In this document: positions 1 through 5,985 of the stretch, one piece after another
Position numbering within the stretch: the first letter of the stretch is position 1
How the letters are laid out: each line of letters opens with the position of its first letter
Translations under genes and position numbers: made by a program
Assembly (NCBI GenBank): GCA_027669525.1
Contig: JAQEDJ010000062.1
Coordinates: 1 to 8,287, forward strand
DNA length: 8,287 nucleotides
Source: Coriobacteriaceae bacterium AM48-5
GTDB taxonomy: Bacteria; Actinomycetota; Coriobacteriia; Coriobacteriales; Coriobacteriaceae
Direction of reading: 5' to 3'
Notes under the pieces: model-generated
The model's database searches: none
What the model saw: the letters and a program-made list of their open reading frames with translations, nothing else
Told to the model about the DNA's origin: nothing

Positions 1-60
1 GTCGGCCGCCGCGCCCTCGCCGCCCGTCGCGTCGGCCGCCGCGCCCTCGCCGCCCGTCGC
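1..60 (-). repeat. Two exact 30-bp tandem repeats inside the exported-protein gene
   Basis: Positions 1-30 and 31-60 are identical. The unit is a multiple of three and encodes ATGGEGAAAD on the minus strand, so copy-number change would keep the frame. The array reaches the left edge, so more copies may lie outside. There are no unique spacers, so this is a coding repeat and not a CRISPR array. Confidence 0.9.
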
Positions 61-240
61 AGCCTGCGCCACGGCCTCGGCAATGCCCTCGGCGCCCTCG
101 GCCCAAAGTTGCGCCGGCGTGGTGCCAAAAGCCATGGCAAAAGCCAGGAACGCCACCAGACCGCGCTTGGCTACGCCGCGGGCAATCGCTCCATGACGAC
201 GCCACGAGGCGCGTTGGCACTCATCCTCAAACATATCCAT
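1..240 (-). CDS. N-terminal part of a secreted or surface protein, cut by the window edge
   Basis: The minus strand is open from ATG at 240 through 80 codons to the left edge with no stop. The N-terminus carries several Arg and Lys residues, then a hydrophobic stretch (about residues 28-40, LVAFLAFAMAFG) and a likely signal-peptidase site near AQLWA, so the protein is probably exported. After that comes an Ala/Glu/Gly-rich segment with two exact copies of the decapeptide ATGGEGAAAD (residues 61-80), which continue past the edge. A Shine-Dalgarno AGGAG lies 4 bases before this ATG; the in-frame ATG two codons on (first base 234) has a 10-base spacing and is a possible alternative start. A cobalamin riboswitch sits in its leader, so expression is probably repressed by vitamin B12. 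The function is unknown because the body of the protein is missing; a cobalamin-binding or adhesin-like surface protein is only an inference from the riboswitch. Confidence 0.75.
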   Translation of the reverse strand, partial: MDMFEDECQRASWRRHGAIARGVAKRGLVAFLAFAMAFGTTPAQLWAEGAEGIAEAVAQAATGGEGAAADATGGEGAAAD

Positions 241-383
241 TTGTCTCCTATTGTCTGAACTTGGGACATTGCCCAGCGGCTGCCCCACGTCATCGCGCAT
301 GTTGCGCTCGAGTTCCCCCATCGGGGTCCCCCTTCCCTCCAGAGCCCAACGCGTACCGGCGGCATGCGCCGCGGTCGCGCACA
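241..383 (-). promoter_or_regulatory. Leader between riboswitch aptamer and start codon (expression platform)
   Basis: This stretch lies between the cobalamin aptamer and the ATG at 240. It is GC-rich with short hairpins, for example CGGC/GCCG around a GCAT loop near 361-375 and CCCC/GGGG near 315-326. No hairpin is followed by a U-run, so an intrinsic terminator is not seen; control at the level of translation, or by Rho, is more likely. The Shine-Dalgarno is at about 245-249. I could not identify a clear sequestering partner for it. Confidence 0.45.
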
Positions 384-558
384 AGATGGGAGGCGATCCG
401 ACTTAACCTTACCGACCGGGCGCGCCGTCCGATCTGCGACGCGAACATCCCGGGCCAAGAGGAATTACGGTTACTGGTACAGCCGAGGACTTGCACCCCG
501 ATTCTCCCAAACGCGCAGGAAAACCGCGCATTCGTGCGTCTCCGCACCACCATCTAGG
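384..558 (-). promoter_or_regulatory. Cobalamin (vitamin B12) riboswitch aptamer
   Basis: Read on the minus strand, 508-465 holds the conserved cobalamin core: GGGAGAATC, then GGGTGCAAGTCCTCGGCTGT, then ACCAGTAACCGTAA. This follows the family pattern GGGAA..GGUGnAAnUCC..CUG...CCnGnnACnGU. A B12-box-like AAGTCGGATCGCC lies at 404-392. Closing helix P1 can form between AGATGG (555-550) and CCATCT (389-384). On the 5' side there are a GTGCG-GAGA-CGCAC hairpin and a second stem ATGCGC/GCGCGT. The size of about 175 nt is normal for the class. It lies directly downstream of a promoter and upstream of an exported-protein gene on the same strand. Exact ends are approximate; a covariance-model search would set them. 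Confidence 0.87.
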
Positions 559-564
559 CCATCG

Positions 565-593
565 ATTATTACTGTCAGTATGGTAGCACGCAA
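565..593 (-). promoter_or_regulatory. Sigma-70-type promoter for the riboswitch transcript
   Basis: On the minus strand a -35-like TTGCGT (593-588) is followed by a 17-base spacer and a -10 AATAAT (570-565), five of six matches to TATAAT. The start point would fall near 558, immediately before the aptamer's P1 helix, which supports both calls. Confidence 0.65.
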
Positions 594-683
594 AAGGGCC
601 CCGCACGCAGGCGAAGCCCAAGGTAAAAGCTATGGTTTGCGATAGGAAGGGCTGTCGGCGGACCTTGCAAGAATAGCCCGTTT

Positions 684-837
684 CAAAACTATGCCGGATT
701 ACGGGGATGATTCAGCACCTCGCAACCATATCTGCCATTTTCGAAAACCAACGACTCATCTACCTGCGGTTTTAAAAGCGCGAATTTCGGCATGGTCGAG
801 GTTCGGCACTCCAGCCCCGTAAACCGGCATAGTTTTG
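684..837. repeat. Long inverted-repeat element 1 (23-bp arms, 108-bp centre)
   Basis: The left arm (684-706, starting CAAAACTATGCCGG and ending TTACGGGG) and the right arm (815-837) are reverse complements at 22 of 23 positions. The single difference is A/T in the middle. Weaker similarity continues inward from both arms, with shared blocks such as ACCTCG, ACCAT and TGCC..TTCG. The two halves therefore look like diverged inverted copies of a module of about 60 bp. The element lies between the end of the ABC1 kinase gene and the riboswitch promoter. There is no ORF worth calling, no obvious target-site duplication, and no U-run of terminator type. The role is unknown; a dispersed intergenic repeat or a structured RNA in the kinase 3' region are possible. 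Confidence 0.75.
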
Positions 838-870
838 TTCGGACCAGCCCACGCCGGCGCGACGCAAGGC

Positions 871-900
871 AAAATAACCCGTTTCCCCGACCCCGGGAAA
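871..900 (-). terminator. Weak candidate terminator after the ABC1 kinase gene
   Basis: Four bases past the stop codon, the minus strand has TTTCCC and GGGAAA arms with a 7-base loop, followed by CGGGTTATTTT. The stem is short and the T-run interrupted, so this is a weak intrinsic terminator at best; the inverted repeat further on may help. Confidence 0.4.
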
Positions 901-903
901 TCG

Positions 904-2666
904 TTAATGCTTGCCGCCGTGACTGTTGCGCCAGATCTCGCGGCCCAGCATCAGCGCCAGCACCAGCGCGCTCACGTAGCCCATAAAGCCAATGACCGGG
1001 ATACCAAACACGACCGGCTCGATGCGCGCGTAGTACACCACCGACGAACCGATAAACAGGCCGGCGATTACAATTGCCATCGACATGCGATCGATAATTC
1101 CGCCCAGCTGTCGCAGCGCCTTATCGCTGCTCATAATCTGCGTGTTCACCTTAAGCTGGCCACGCGTGAGCATGCGCGACGCCAAGCCCAGATACTCGGC
1201 CGCCTCGAGCGAGCCTTTTGCCGCGCGATAGCTGCTCGCGGCAAGATCGCGCCCCATATCGCGCATGCGCGCATAGGTGCTCTTCTCGTTTTTGATGTGC
1301 GTCTGGATAATCTGGATCATGTTGACGTTGGGCATGTACTCGGTCAGCAGACCCTCGAGTGTCACCATGCCGCGGGCAAACATCGTCACCACACTCGGCA
1401 GCTCAACGTCGTTTTTGCGCGCCAGGTTTAGCAGCGAGGTCAAAAACTCGCCGATATCCAGGTCCTTAAGGTCGAGGCCCGCAAAGTCGGCAACGATAAA
1501 GTCCAAATCGGACAGAAAGGCCGAATGGTCGAGCTCGGCCGAGTCGCCGCGCGTCACGGCAAAGCGCATAAGCGAATCCTTGAGCTTGGGCACGTCGCCC
1601 TCGGCCACGGCGAAAATCATGTCCTTAACGATACCGCGGTCGTGGCTCGACATGCGCCCAACCATGCCCAGGTCAATAAAGTAGACGATGCCGTCCTTGA
1701 GAATGATGTTTCCCGCATGCGGGTCGGCATGGAAAAAGCCGTCGTCGAGCACCTGCGTCGAATAGTCCTCGACAATCGCCGAGCCGATCTTTTCCAGGTC
1801 ATAGCCCTCGGCCACCAGGCGCTCGGGATCGGCAATCGAGATGCCGTCAATGTAGTCCATGACCACGACATGCTCGGTGCAAAGGTCCAGGTAAGATTTG
1901 GGGCACGACACGCCGCGCACGCTCTTATGGAACTCATAGAAATCGTTGAGGTTTTTGGCCTCGGCCAAAAAGTTGGTCTCCTCGCGAAACGAGGTCCACA
2001 GCTCCTCGACCACGCCATGCAAGTCCACAAACTGATCGGTATTGACAAACTTTGAGACGATGCGCACCACCGAGCGAATGATGTCGATGTCCTGAGCCAT
2101 CACCTGCTGCGCACCGGGGCGCTGCACCTTAACGGCCACGTCCTCGCCGGTCACCAGGCGGGCGCGGTGCACCTGTGCAAGAGAAGCGCTTCCGAGCGGG
2201 TTGGGATCGATCGCGTCGAACATCTGCCCCAGGCGCTGGCCGTACTCCTCTTCCAGACACCGGAGCACTACCTCATACGGCACCGGCTCTACATCGGAGC
2301 GCAGACGACGCAGCTCGTCGCAAAACCGCTGCGGCAAAATCTCGGAGCGGTTAGCCAGAATCTGCCCCATCTTGACGAACATAGGGCCGAGCTCTTCAAG
2401 CAGACGACGCAGGCGCACCGGCGTGAGGTTGTCCCACACGCGATACTTTTTGATCAGGCGAACGATCTGCCAATGCGCTCACGACGACCTGCCGGCGTGA
2501 GCTGGTATTCCTCATCCGGCGCCATCGCGTCGGGCTCCTCGGGGACCATATCGACAGCGCGCGGCTTCTTGCGAGCGCCCGAGACGGCGGCATCGACCTC
2601 GTCGACAACCGCCGCCTCGTCACCCAAGGGATCTTGATTGTTGTAATCGGTGGTGGAATCTGCCAT
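904..2666 (-). CDS. ABC1/AarF/UbiB family atypical kinase, frame broken by a probable 1-base deletion
   Basis: The main part (2439-904, 511 residues) is a clear ABC1/UbiB family protein, a membrane-associated kinase-like ATPase. Visible motifs, numbered from the valine codon at 2439, are the KxGQ motif (KMGQ, 23-26), the SLAQVH loop (86-91), the VAVK lysine (104), VMDYIDG (193-199), the catalytic loop HADPHAGN (237-244) and the metal-binding DLG (256-258). Two C-terminal membrane helices span about 452-470 and 479-498. Without a frameshift the only start is a GTG at 2439 with no Shine-Dalgarno, and a TGA closes that frame 15 codons earlier. The upstream frame, from ATG at 2666, runs MADSTTDYNN... 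to RRERIGR. Joining the frames gives RRERIGR-IVRLIKKYRVWDNL, a smooth family-like N-terminus and a protein of about 587 residues. The ATG at 2666 is 8 bases after the stop of the phasin-like gene, so the two are probably co-transcribed and translationally coupled. UbiB homologues support quinone or lipid metabolism; the substrate here is unknown. Confidence 0.85.
2463..2470 (-). other. Probable frameshift site in the ABC1 kinase gene
   Basis: On the minus strand the bases ATTGGCAGATCGTTCGCC read R-I-G-R in the upstream frame and I-V-R in the downstream frame. One extra base, for example a second A in GGCAGAATCGTT, restores a single open frame. There is no slippery heptamer that would argue for programmed frameshifting. 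A sequencing or assembly error or a recent inactivating mutation is the likely cause. Confidence 0.75.
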
Positions 2667-2674
2667 CTGCGCTG

Positions 2675-3091
2675 CTACTCGGCCTCTTCGGCGTCCTCTG
2701 CGTCGTCGGGTTCAACGGACTCGACGGGCACCGAGGTCACGTTGTCCTCGACCGAATCGACGATGTCGCGCACATGGGCCAGGAAGGCCGTGCGCTCGGG
2801 GGCGGTCATAACGCGGACGCGAGCCAGGATGAGCTCGTCGAGCACGCGCTGTGCCGCAGTCTCGCCCTGCATGCCCAGGCGCTCGGTCAGGTCGGAGATG
2901 GTGCCGCCCGCCTGCTCGAACATATCGGACACGCTGCGAGCGATATCGGGGGTGCCGGCATCCTTGCGGACCTGCTCGCCCTTGGTACCGAGGTCGTCGA
3001 GAACCTTCTTGCCGCCCTCGACGGCAACGGCGGCGGCGCCGAAGCCCACGTTGATGGCACCGTTAACAAGCTGATCGAGTTTCATAACCAT
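2675..3091 (-). CDS. Phasin-like small protein
   Basis: A protein of 138 residues with no signal peptide. The N-terminus is an amphipathic Gly/Ala-rich helix (KLDQLVNGAINVGFGAAAV), followed by EGGKKVLDDLGTKGEQVRKD, which resembles phasin or granule-associated proteins. The middle is predicted helical, and the last 20 residues are strongly acidic (EPDDAEDAEEAE). The start is taken as ATG at 3091 because GGAG lies 6 bases upstream; a second ATG at 3085 is possible, and the longer TTG start at 3103 overlaps the Shine-Dalgarno. It is the first gene of a unit with the ABC1 kinase (8 bp gap). Phasin-like genes do occur next to ABC1 kinases, but whether this organism makes polyhydroxyalkanoate granules cannot be seen; a membrane-associated helper of the kinase is an alternative. 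Confidence 0.75.
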   Translation of the reverse strand: MVMKLDQLVNGAINVGFGAAAVAVEGGKKVLDDLGTKGEQVRKDAGTPDIARSVSDMFEQAGGTISDLTERLGMQGETAAQRVLDELILARVRVMTAPERTAFLAHVRDIVDSVEDNVTSVPVESVEPDDAEDAEEAE

Positions 3092-3126
3092 GGTTGGCTC
3101 CAATCATGAACAACTGCATTGGACTT

Positions 3127-3156
3127 CTTGTACCCAAGATTGAGTGAACGACACAA
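3127..3156 (-). promoter_or_regulatory. Candidate promoter of the phasin-kinase unit
   Basis: On the minus strand TTGTGT (3156-3151) and TACAAG (3132-3127) are separated by 18 bases. The start would be near 3120, giving a leader of about 30 nt. Both boxes are imperfect, but the position just after the dipeptidase terminator is right. Confidence 0.4.
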
Positions 3157-3171
3157 AATCGTTTTACCGCC

Positions 3172-3221
3172 AAGATAGAAATCGAGCGGGCCAAAGCCTT
3201 TGACGGCGTTTGCCCCGCTCG
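3172..3221 (-). terminator. Intrinsic terminator of the dipeptidase gene
   Basis: About 20 bases after the stop, the minus strand forms CGAGCGGG/CCCGCTCG (3221-3214 with 3190-3183). The stem is extended inward by CAAA/TTTG and GCC/GGC around a GTCAAA loop, with one mismatch and one bulge. The stem of about 15 bp is followed by the T-rich ATTTCTATCTT. Confidence 0.75.
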
Positions 3222-3239
3222 TTCGCTGCAAGGTTGCCT

Positions 3240-4763
3240 TTACCTTACGTTGTCGTTCATCGCGAAGGAGTTCTTCATGGCACAGCTCGTGGTGTAGAGC
3301 ACCTTGCCCAACAGAGCATCGGTCTCCACCCGCACGCGCTCGGCAAACTCCTCGTTGGCGCGGGCGAGCTCGGCGGGCGCCTCGGCTTCGGGCAGCGCGG
3401 CCACGGCGGCATCGACGTCGTGAATCTGCTTGTGGCCCATGCCGCCGACCTTCTCCTGATAATCCTCGACCGCGCGACCGCACTCATGGAAGCGAACATC
3501 GGCCAAGGCACCGATCAGGCGGTTGGCCCAATAGAAATTCTCGGACGTCACGCGAGCCTGCGTGCCGGCATAGTACTCGGGCATGGTCTCGACATTGGCG
3601 TACAGCGGTACGAGCGCGTTAAACGAGTTGGAGCCAAACGCCATCCACTGCACGGCGCGATACGCCGGCTGCGCATAGGGGCGCAGCTGCAGCACGGCAA
3701 GCTGGCTGTTGCGGTTGATGCCGATGGGACGATAGGCGCCGCGCGTGGCGGGCGTGCCCTTGCTGCCGTAGCAGTCGTACTCCGTGCCCTGGTAGTGGCT
3801 CGAAAGCACGTACTTGATGTCCTCGATGGTCACCTTGCGCTCGGGCACGCGGCTCCAGGGAATGTCGTCGCTCTCGGGCGTGTAGTCGGCGTCGGGACCG
3901 TCCCACACATCGCTGGGGTTGAGGCAGCGCTGCATATACCAGGCGCGCGGCGTGTTGTAGACATGGTCGCTGTCGCTGTGCGAGCCAAAGGCTTCGCGCG
4001 GGTTGAAGACCGTCGCCGGACCGTCGCCCTCGACGCCCAGCGTCAGGTCCAGATGCCACTCGGCCATCCAGGAGCGCAGGTCGGCAGAGCACATGTGGTC
4101 GGCCTGGGCGCCCTCGGCGTCGTCCAGGTCAAAGCTGTCGATACCCAGCTGGTTGGGCATGGTCACATAGGCGTCATCGGGCACGCGCTTGGCAATCCAG
4201 TGGTGGCCACCGATAGTCTCGAGCCACCAAATCTCGTCCACATCACTAAAGGCGATGCCGTTGTTCTCATAGGTGCCGTAGCGCTCGAGCAGCTCGCCCA
4301 GGATGCGCACGCCGTCGCGGGCAGACTTGGCGTACGGCAGCACCAGGGTCACCATGTCCTCCTCGCCCAGACCGCCGGGCTGTGCCGGAACATAGCCGTC
4401 CTCGCCCTCGTTGCCCTTGGCGGGTACATAGTCCACGAGCGGATCGGCGCCGCGGACGCGCTCATTGGTGGTGAGTGTTTCGGTTGCGGACATGCCAACA
4501 TTGAGCTCGTTGAAGCCGGCCTCGGCCCAAATGCCATGGCCCGGGACAACGTCGGGGACGCTCGTGTAGCGCATGGGGTTGTCGGGCAGCTCAACGGTCA
4601 GGTGGCTCAGGACACTCGTGTAGACACGCGGCTGCTCGTCGGGATGCACCACGCGCATGCGCTTGGGCTCAAACACCCCGTTGGACGAGTCCTCGTTGCG
4701 GGCGACAAGCGTCGACCCGTCGTAGCTCGCGTTCTTACCAACCAAAATCGTTGTGCACGGCAT
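3240..4763 (-). CDS. pepD: C69 family dipeptidase (PepD-like Ntn hydrolase)
   Basis: A protein of 507 residues matching the C69 (PepD) dipeptidases, which hydrolyse dipeptides and belong to the Ntn-hydrolase fold, using an N-terminal cysteine as nucleophile. Here the start reads MPCTTILVGKNASYDGST, so Cys3 would become the N-terminal nucleophile after removal of two residues. Downstream family features include ARNEDS (near residue 22), the segment GHGIWAEAGFNELNVGMSAT, and DEIWWLETIGGHHW in the middle. No signal peptide is seen, so it should be cytoplasmic and work in peptide nutrition or turnover. The start at 4763 is chosen because AAGGAGG lies exactly 6 bases upstream; the in-frame ATG at 4769 directly abuts that Shine-Dalgarno. 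It is flanked by a strong terminator and a long upstream gap, so it is probably transcribed alone. No convincing promoter was found. Confidence 0.93.
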   Translation of the reverse strand: MPCTTILVGKNASYDGSTLVARNEDSSNGVFEPKRMRVVHPDEQPRVYTSVLSHLTVELPDNPMRYTSVPDVVPGHGIWAEAGFNELNVGMSATETLTTNERVRGADPLVDYVPAKGNEGEDGYVPAQPGGLGEEDMVTLVLPYAKSARDGVRILGELLERYGTYENNGIAFSDVDEIWWLETIGGHHWIAKRVPDDAYVTMPNQLGIDSFDLDDAEGAQADHMCSADLRSWMAEWHLDLTLGVEGDGPATVFNPREAFGSHSDSDHVYNTPRAWYMQRCLNPSDVWDGPDADYTPESDDIPWSRVPERKVTIEDIKYVLSSHYQGTEYDCYGSKGTPATRGAYRPIGINRNSQLAVLQLRPYAQPAYRAVQWMAFGSNSFNALVPLYANVETMPEYYAGTQARVTSENFYWANRLIGALADVRFHECGRAVEDYQEKVGGMGHKQIHDVDAAVAALPEAEAPAELARANEEFAERVRVETDALLGKVLYTTSCAMKNSFAMNDNVR

Positions 4764-4850
4764 GCGCATCCTCCTTGAGCGAAGAAATCAAACGGCAACA
4801 GTGTATCGCTTCGGCGCAAAAAGGGCGAAACCACGGCCACAGCAACCCCT

Positions 4851-5080
4851 GTGTGCAAAAAATGTCAAATATGAGTACTGACACCAATTTAGTAGCAGCT
4901 ATTTTGCCGGGCGTGGGCGTCGAAAGTCTACATTTGTACAAAAGTTAGACTATGTAATTCCTCAAAGGTCCAATAAAATAGGGTCCCTATCGATACTAAA
5001 TATCGTTAGAGAGCCAAAATGACCTAAATTATATGCGACTAGCTTGGCAACAGTACTCATATTTGGCATTTTTTGCACAC
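4851..5080. repeat. Long inverted-repeat element 2 (30-bp arms, 170-bp centre)
   Basis: The left arm (4851-4880, beginning GTGTGCAAAAAATG and ending ATGAGTACTG) and the right arm (5051-5080) are reverse complements at 29 of 30 positions, differing only at one T/C. Inward of the arms, similarity continues in scattered blocks (CCAA, TAGT, GCA, TA, TT), so each half looks like a diverged copy of a module of about 60 bp. The centre is AT-rich (unlike the surrounding genes) and contains further palindromes. It fills most of the gap between folD and the dipeptidase gene. It contains no plausible gene. Role unknown; compare element 1 at 684-837. Confidence 0.8.
4925..4951. promoter_or_regulatory. 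Nested palindrome in the AT-rich gap, candidate operator
   Basis: AGTCTA (4925-4930) and TAGACT (4946-4951) flank a perfect 10-bp palindrome TTTGTACAAA (4933-4942). It lies about 160-190 bp upstream of the dipeptidase start, near the left-centre of inverted-repeat element 2. It could be a protein-binding site or simply part of the folded element. Another small inverted repeat, CGATA/TATCG, lies at 4991-5005. Confidence 0.35.
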
Positions 5081-5128
5081 GGCGTGTCACGGGAGTATAT
5101 ATCTAACCCCCTAATCAGCCAAAAATGC

Positions 5129-5983
5129 CTAGTTCAATGCGCGCTCCGCCGCCTCGATCACGTGTTTGGCGAGAATCACCGTCGTCACTGCGCCCACGCC
5201 GCCCGGCACGGGCGTGATGGCGCCAACAATCGGCTCCGCAGCATCAAAATCGACGTCGCCGACCAGCTTGCCGGCGGCCTCGTCCCAGTTAATACCCACG
5301 TCGATGATCGTCTGGCCCTCGCGAACCGCATCCGCGCCAATCGTACGCGCACGCCCAACCGCGGCAACAACAATGTCGGCAGAACGGCACTCGGCAGCCA
5401 AGTCGCGCGTATGCGTATGGCACGTCGTCACTGTGGCATTGCGAGCCGTAAGCATGGCGGCAACGGGACGGCCAATCACCAGCGATCGACCGACCGCCGC
5501 AACCTTGGTACCATCCAGCTCAACGCCGTAATGGTCCAACAACGCCAACACGGCCTCAGCCGTGCAAGGAGCAAAGCCCACTCCACGACCCGAAAGCGTG
5601 GTAAGCAGCGAGGCCGGCGTCATGGAGTCAACATCCTTCGCGGGATCGAGTGCCGCGGCAACCGCATCCTCGTCAAGCCCAGCAGGCAACGGACGAAACA
5701 TCAGGCAGCCATGAACAGCGGGGTCGGCATTGATGTCCTCAACAGCCGCCAGCAGCTCATCCTGCGAAACATCGGCAGGAAGCAAAACGCAGCGAGCCTC
5801 GATGCCAACCTTCTCGCAGCGCTTGAGGGCGCCGCGCTCGTAGGACAGGTCGTCCTCGCGCTCGCCTACACGGACAATGGCCAGCGTCGGCACAACGCCG
5901 CACTCGCGCAGAGCGGCGCAGCGAGCAGCGAGCTCCTCGGTCAAAGCGCGGGCAACGGGAGCCCCTTTGAGCAGCTCTGCCAT
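5129..5983 (-). CDS. folD: FolD-type methylenetetrahydrofolate dehydrogenase, cyclohydrolase lysine missing
   Basis: A protein of 284 residues, normal for FolD, which oxidises 5,10-methylene-THF to methenyl-THF with NAD(P)+ and usually also hydrolyses methenyl-THF to 10-formyl-THF. The cofactor half is well conserved: GRSLVIGRP (165-173), SADIVVAAVG (201-210), IIDVGIN (226-232), GDVDF (242-246) and PVPGGVG (258-264). The catalytic half is atypical. In the usual Y-x-x-x-K-x-K-x-C block the sequence is YERGALKRC (48-56), so the catalytic Lys four residues after Tyr is Ala52. The usual Gln of VQLPLP is Phe96 (LMFRPLP). KDVD (116-119) remains. It may thus be mainly a dehydrogenase, with FchA supplying the cyclohydrolase. 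The start at 5983 follows a G-rich Shine-Dalgarno inside the end of fchA, with 2 bp between the genes; a longer reading to 6049 is only overlap with fchA. Confidence 0.93.
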   Translation of the reverse strand: MAELLKGAPVARALTEELAARCAALRECGVVPTLAIVRVGEREDDLSYERGALKRCEKVGIEARCVLLPADVSQDELLAAVEDINADPAVHGCLMFRPLPAGLDEDAVAAALDPAKDVDSMTPASLLTTLSGRGVGFAPCTAEAVLALLDHYGVELDGTKVAAVGRSLVIGRPVAAMLTARNATVTTCHTHTRDLAAECRSADIVVAAVGRARTIGADAVREGQTIIDVGINWDEAAGKLVGDVDFDAAEPIVGAITPVPGGVGAVTTVILAKHVIEAAERALN

Positions 5984-5985
5984 GG

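Noticed and set aside
1..60. Start of a CRISPR array
   Set aside because: The two 30-bp units are directly adjacent with no spacers, and they encode a decapeptide repeat in a coding frame.
835..2055. Plus-strand open frames (835-1431, 1525-2055) opposite the ABC1 kinase
   Set aside because: Antisense shadows of a gene whose kinase motifs are all present on the minus strand.
3210..4778. A 522-residue open frame on the plus strand opposite the dipeptidase
   Set aside because: It is the mirror of a GC-rich coding strand, has no family resemblance, and the minus-strand gene has a clear Shine-Dalgarno, catalytic start and terminator.
4831..4868. TTGACA in the left arm of inverted-repeat element 2 as a -35 for the dipeptidase gene
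   Set aside because: The -35 match is perfect, but nothing like a -10 occurs 16-18 bases downstream (TTGCTG at that place).
5065..5129. GGCATTTTT (5065-5073) and AAAAATGCC (5121-5129) as a folD terminator stem
   Set aside because: A 9-bp match, but AT-rich, with a 47-base loop, overlapping the stop codon, and one half is already used in inverted-repeat element 2.
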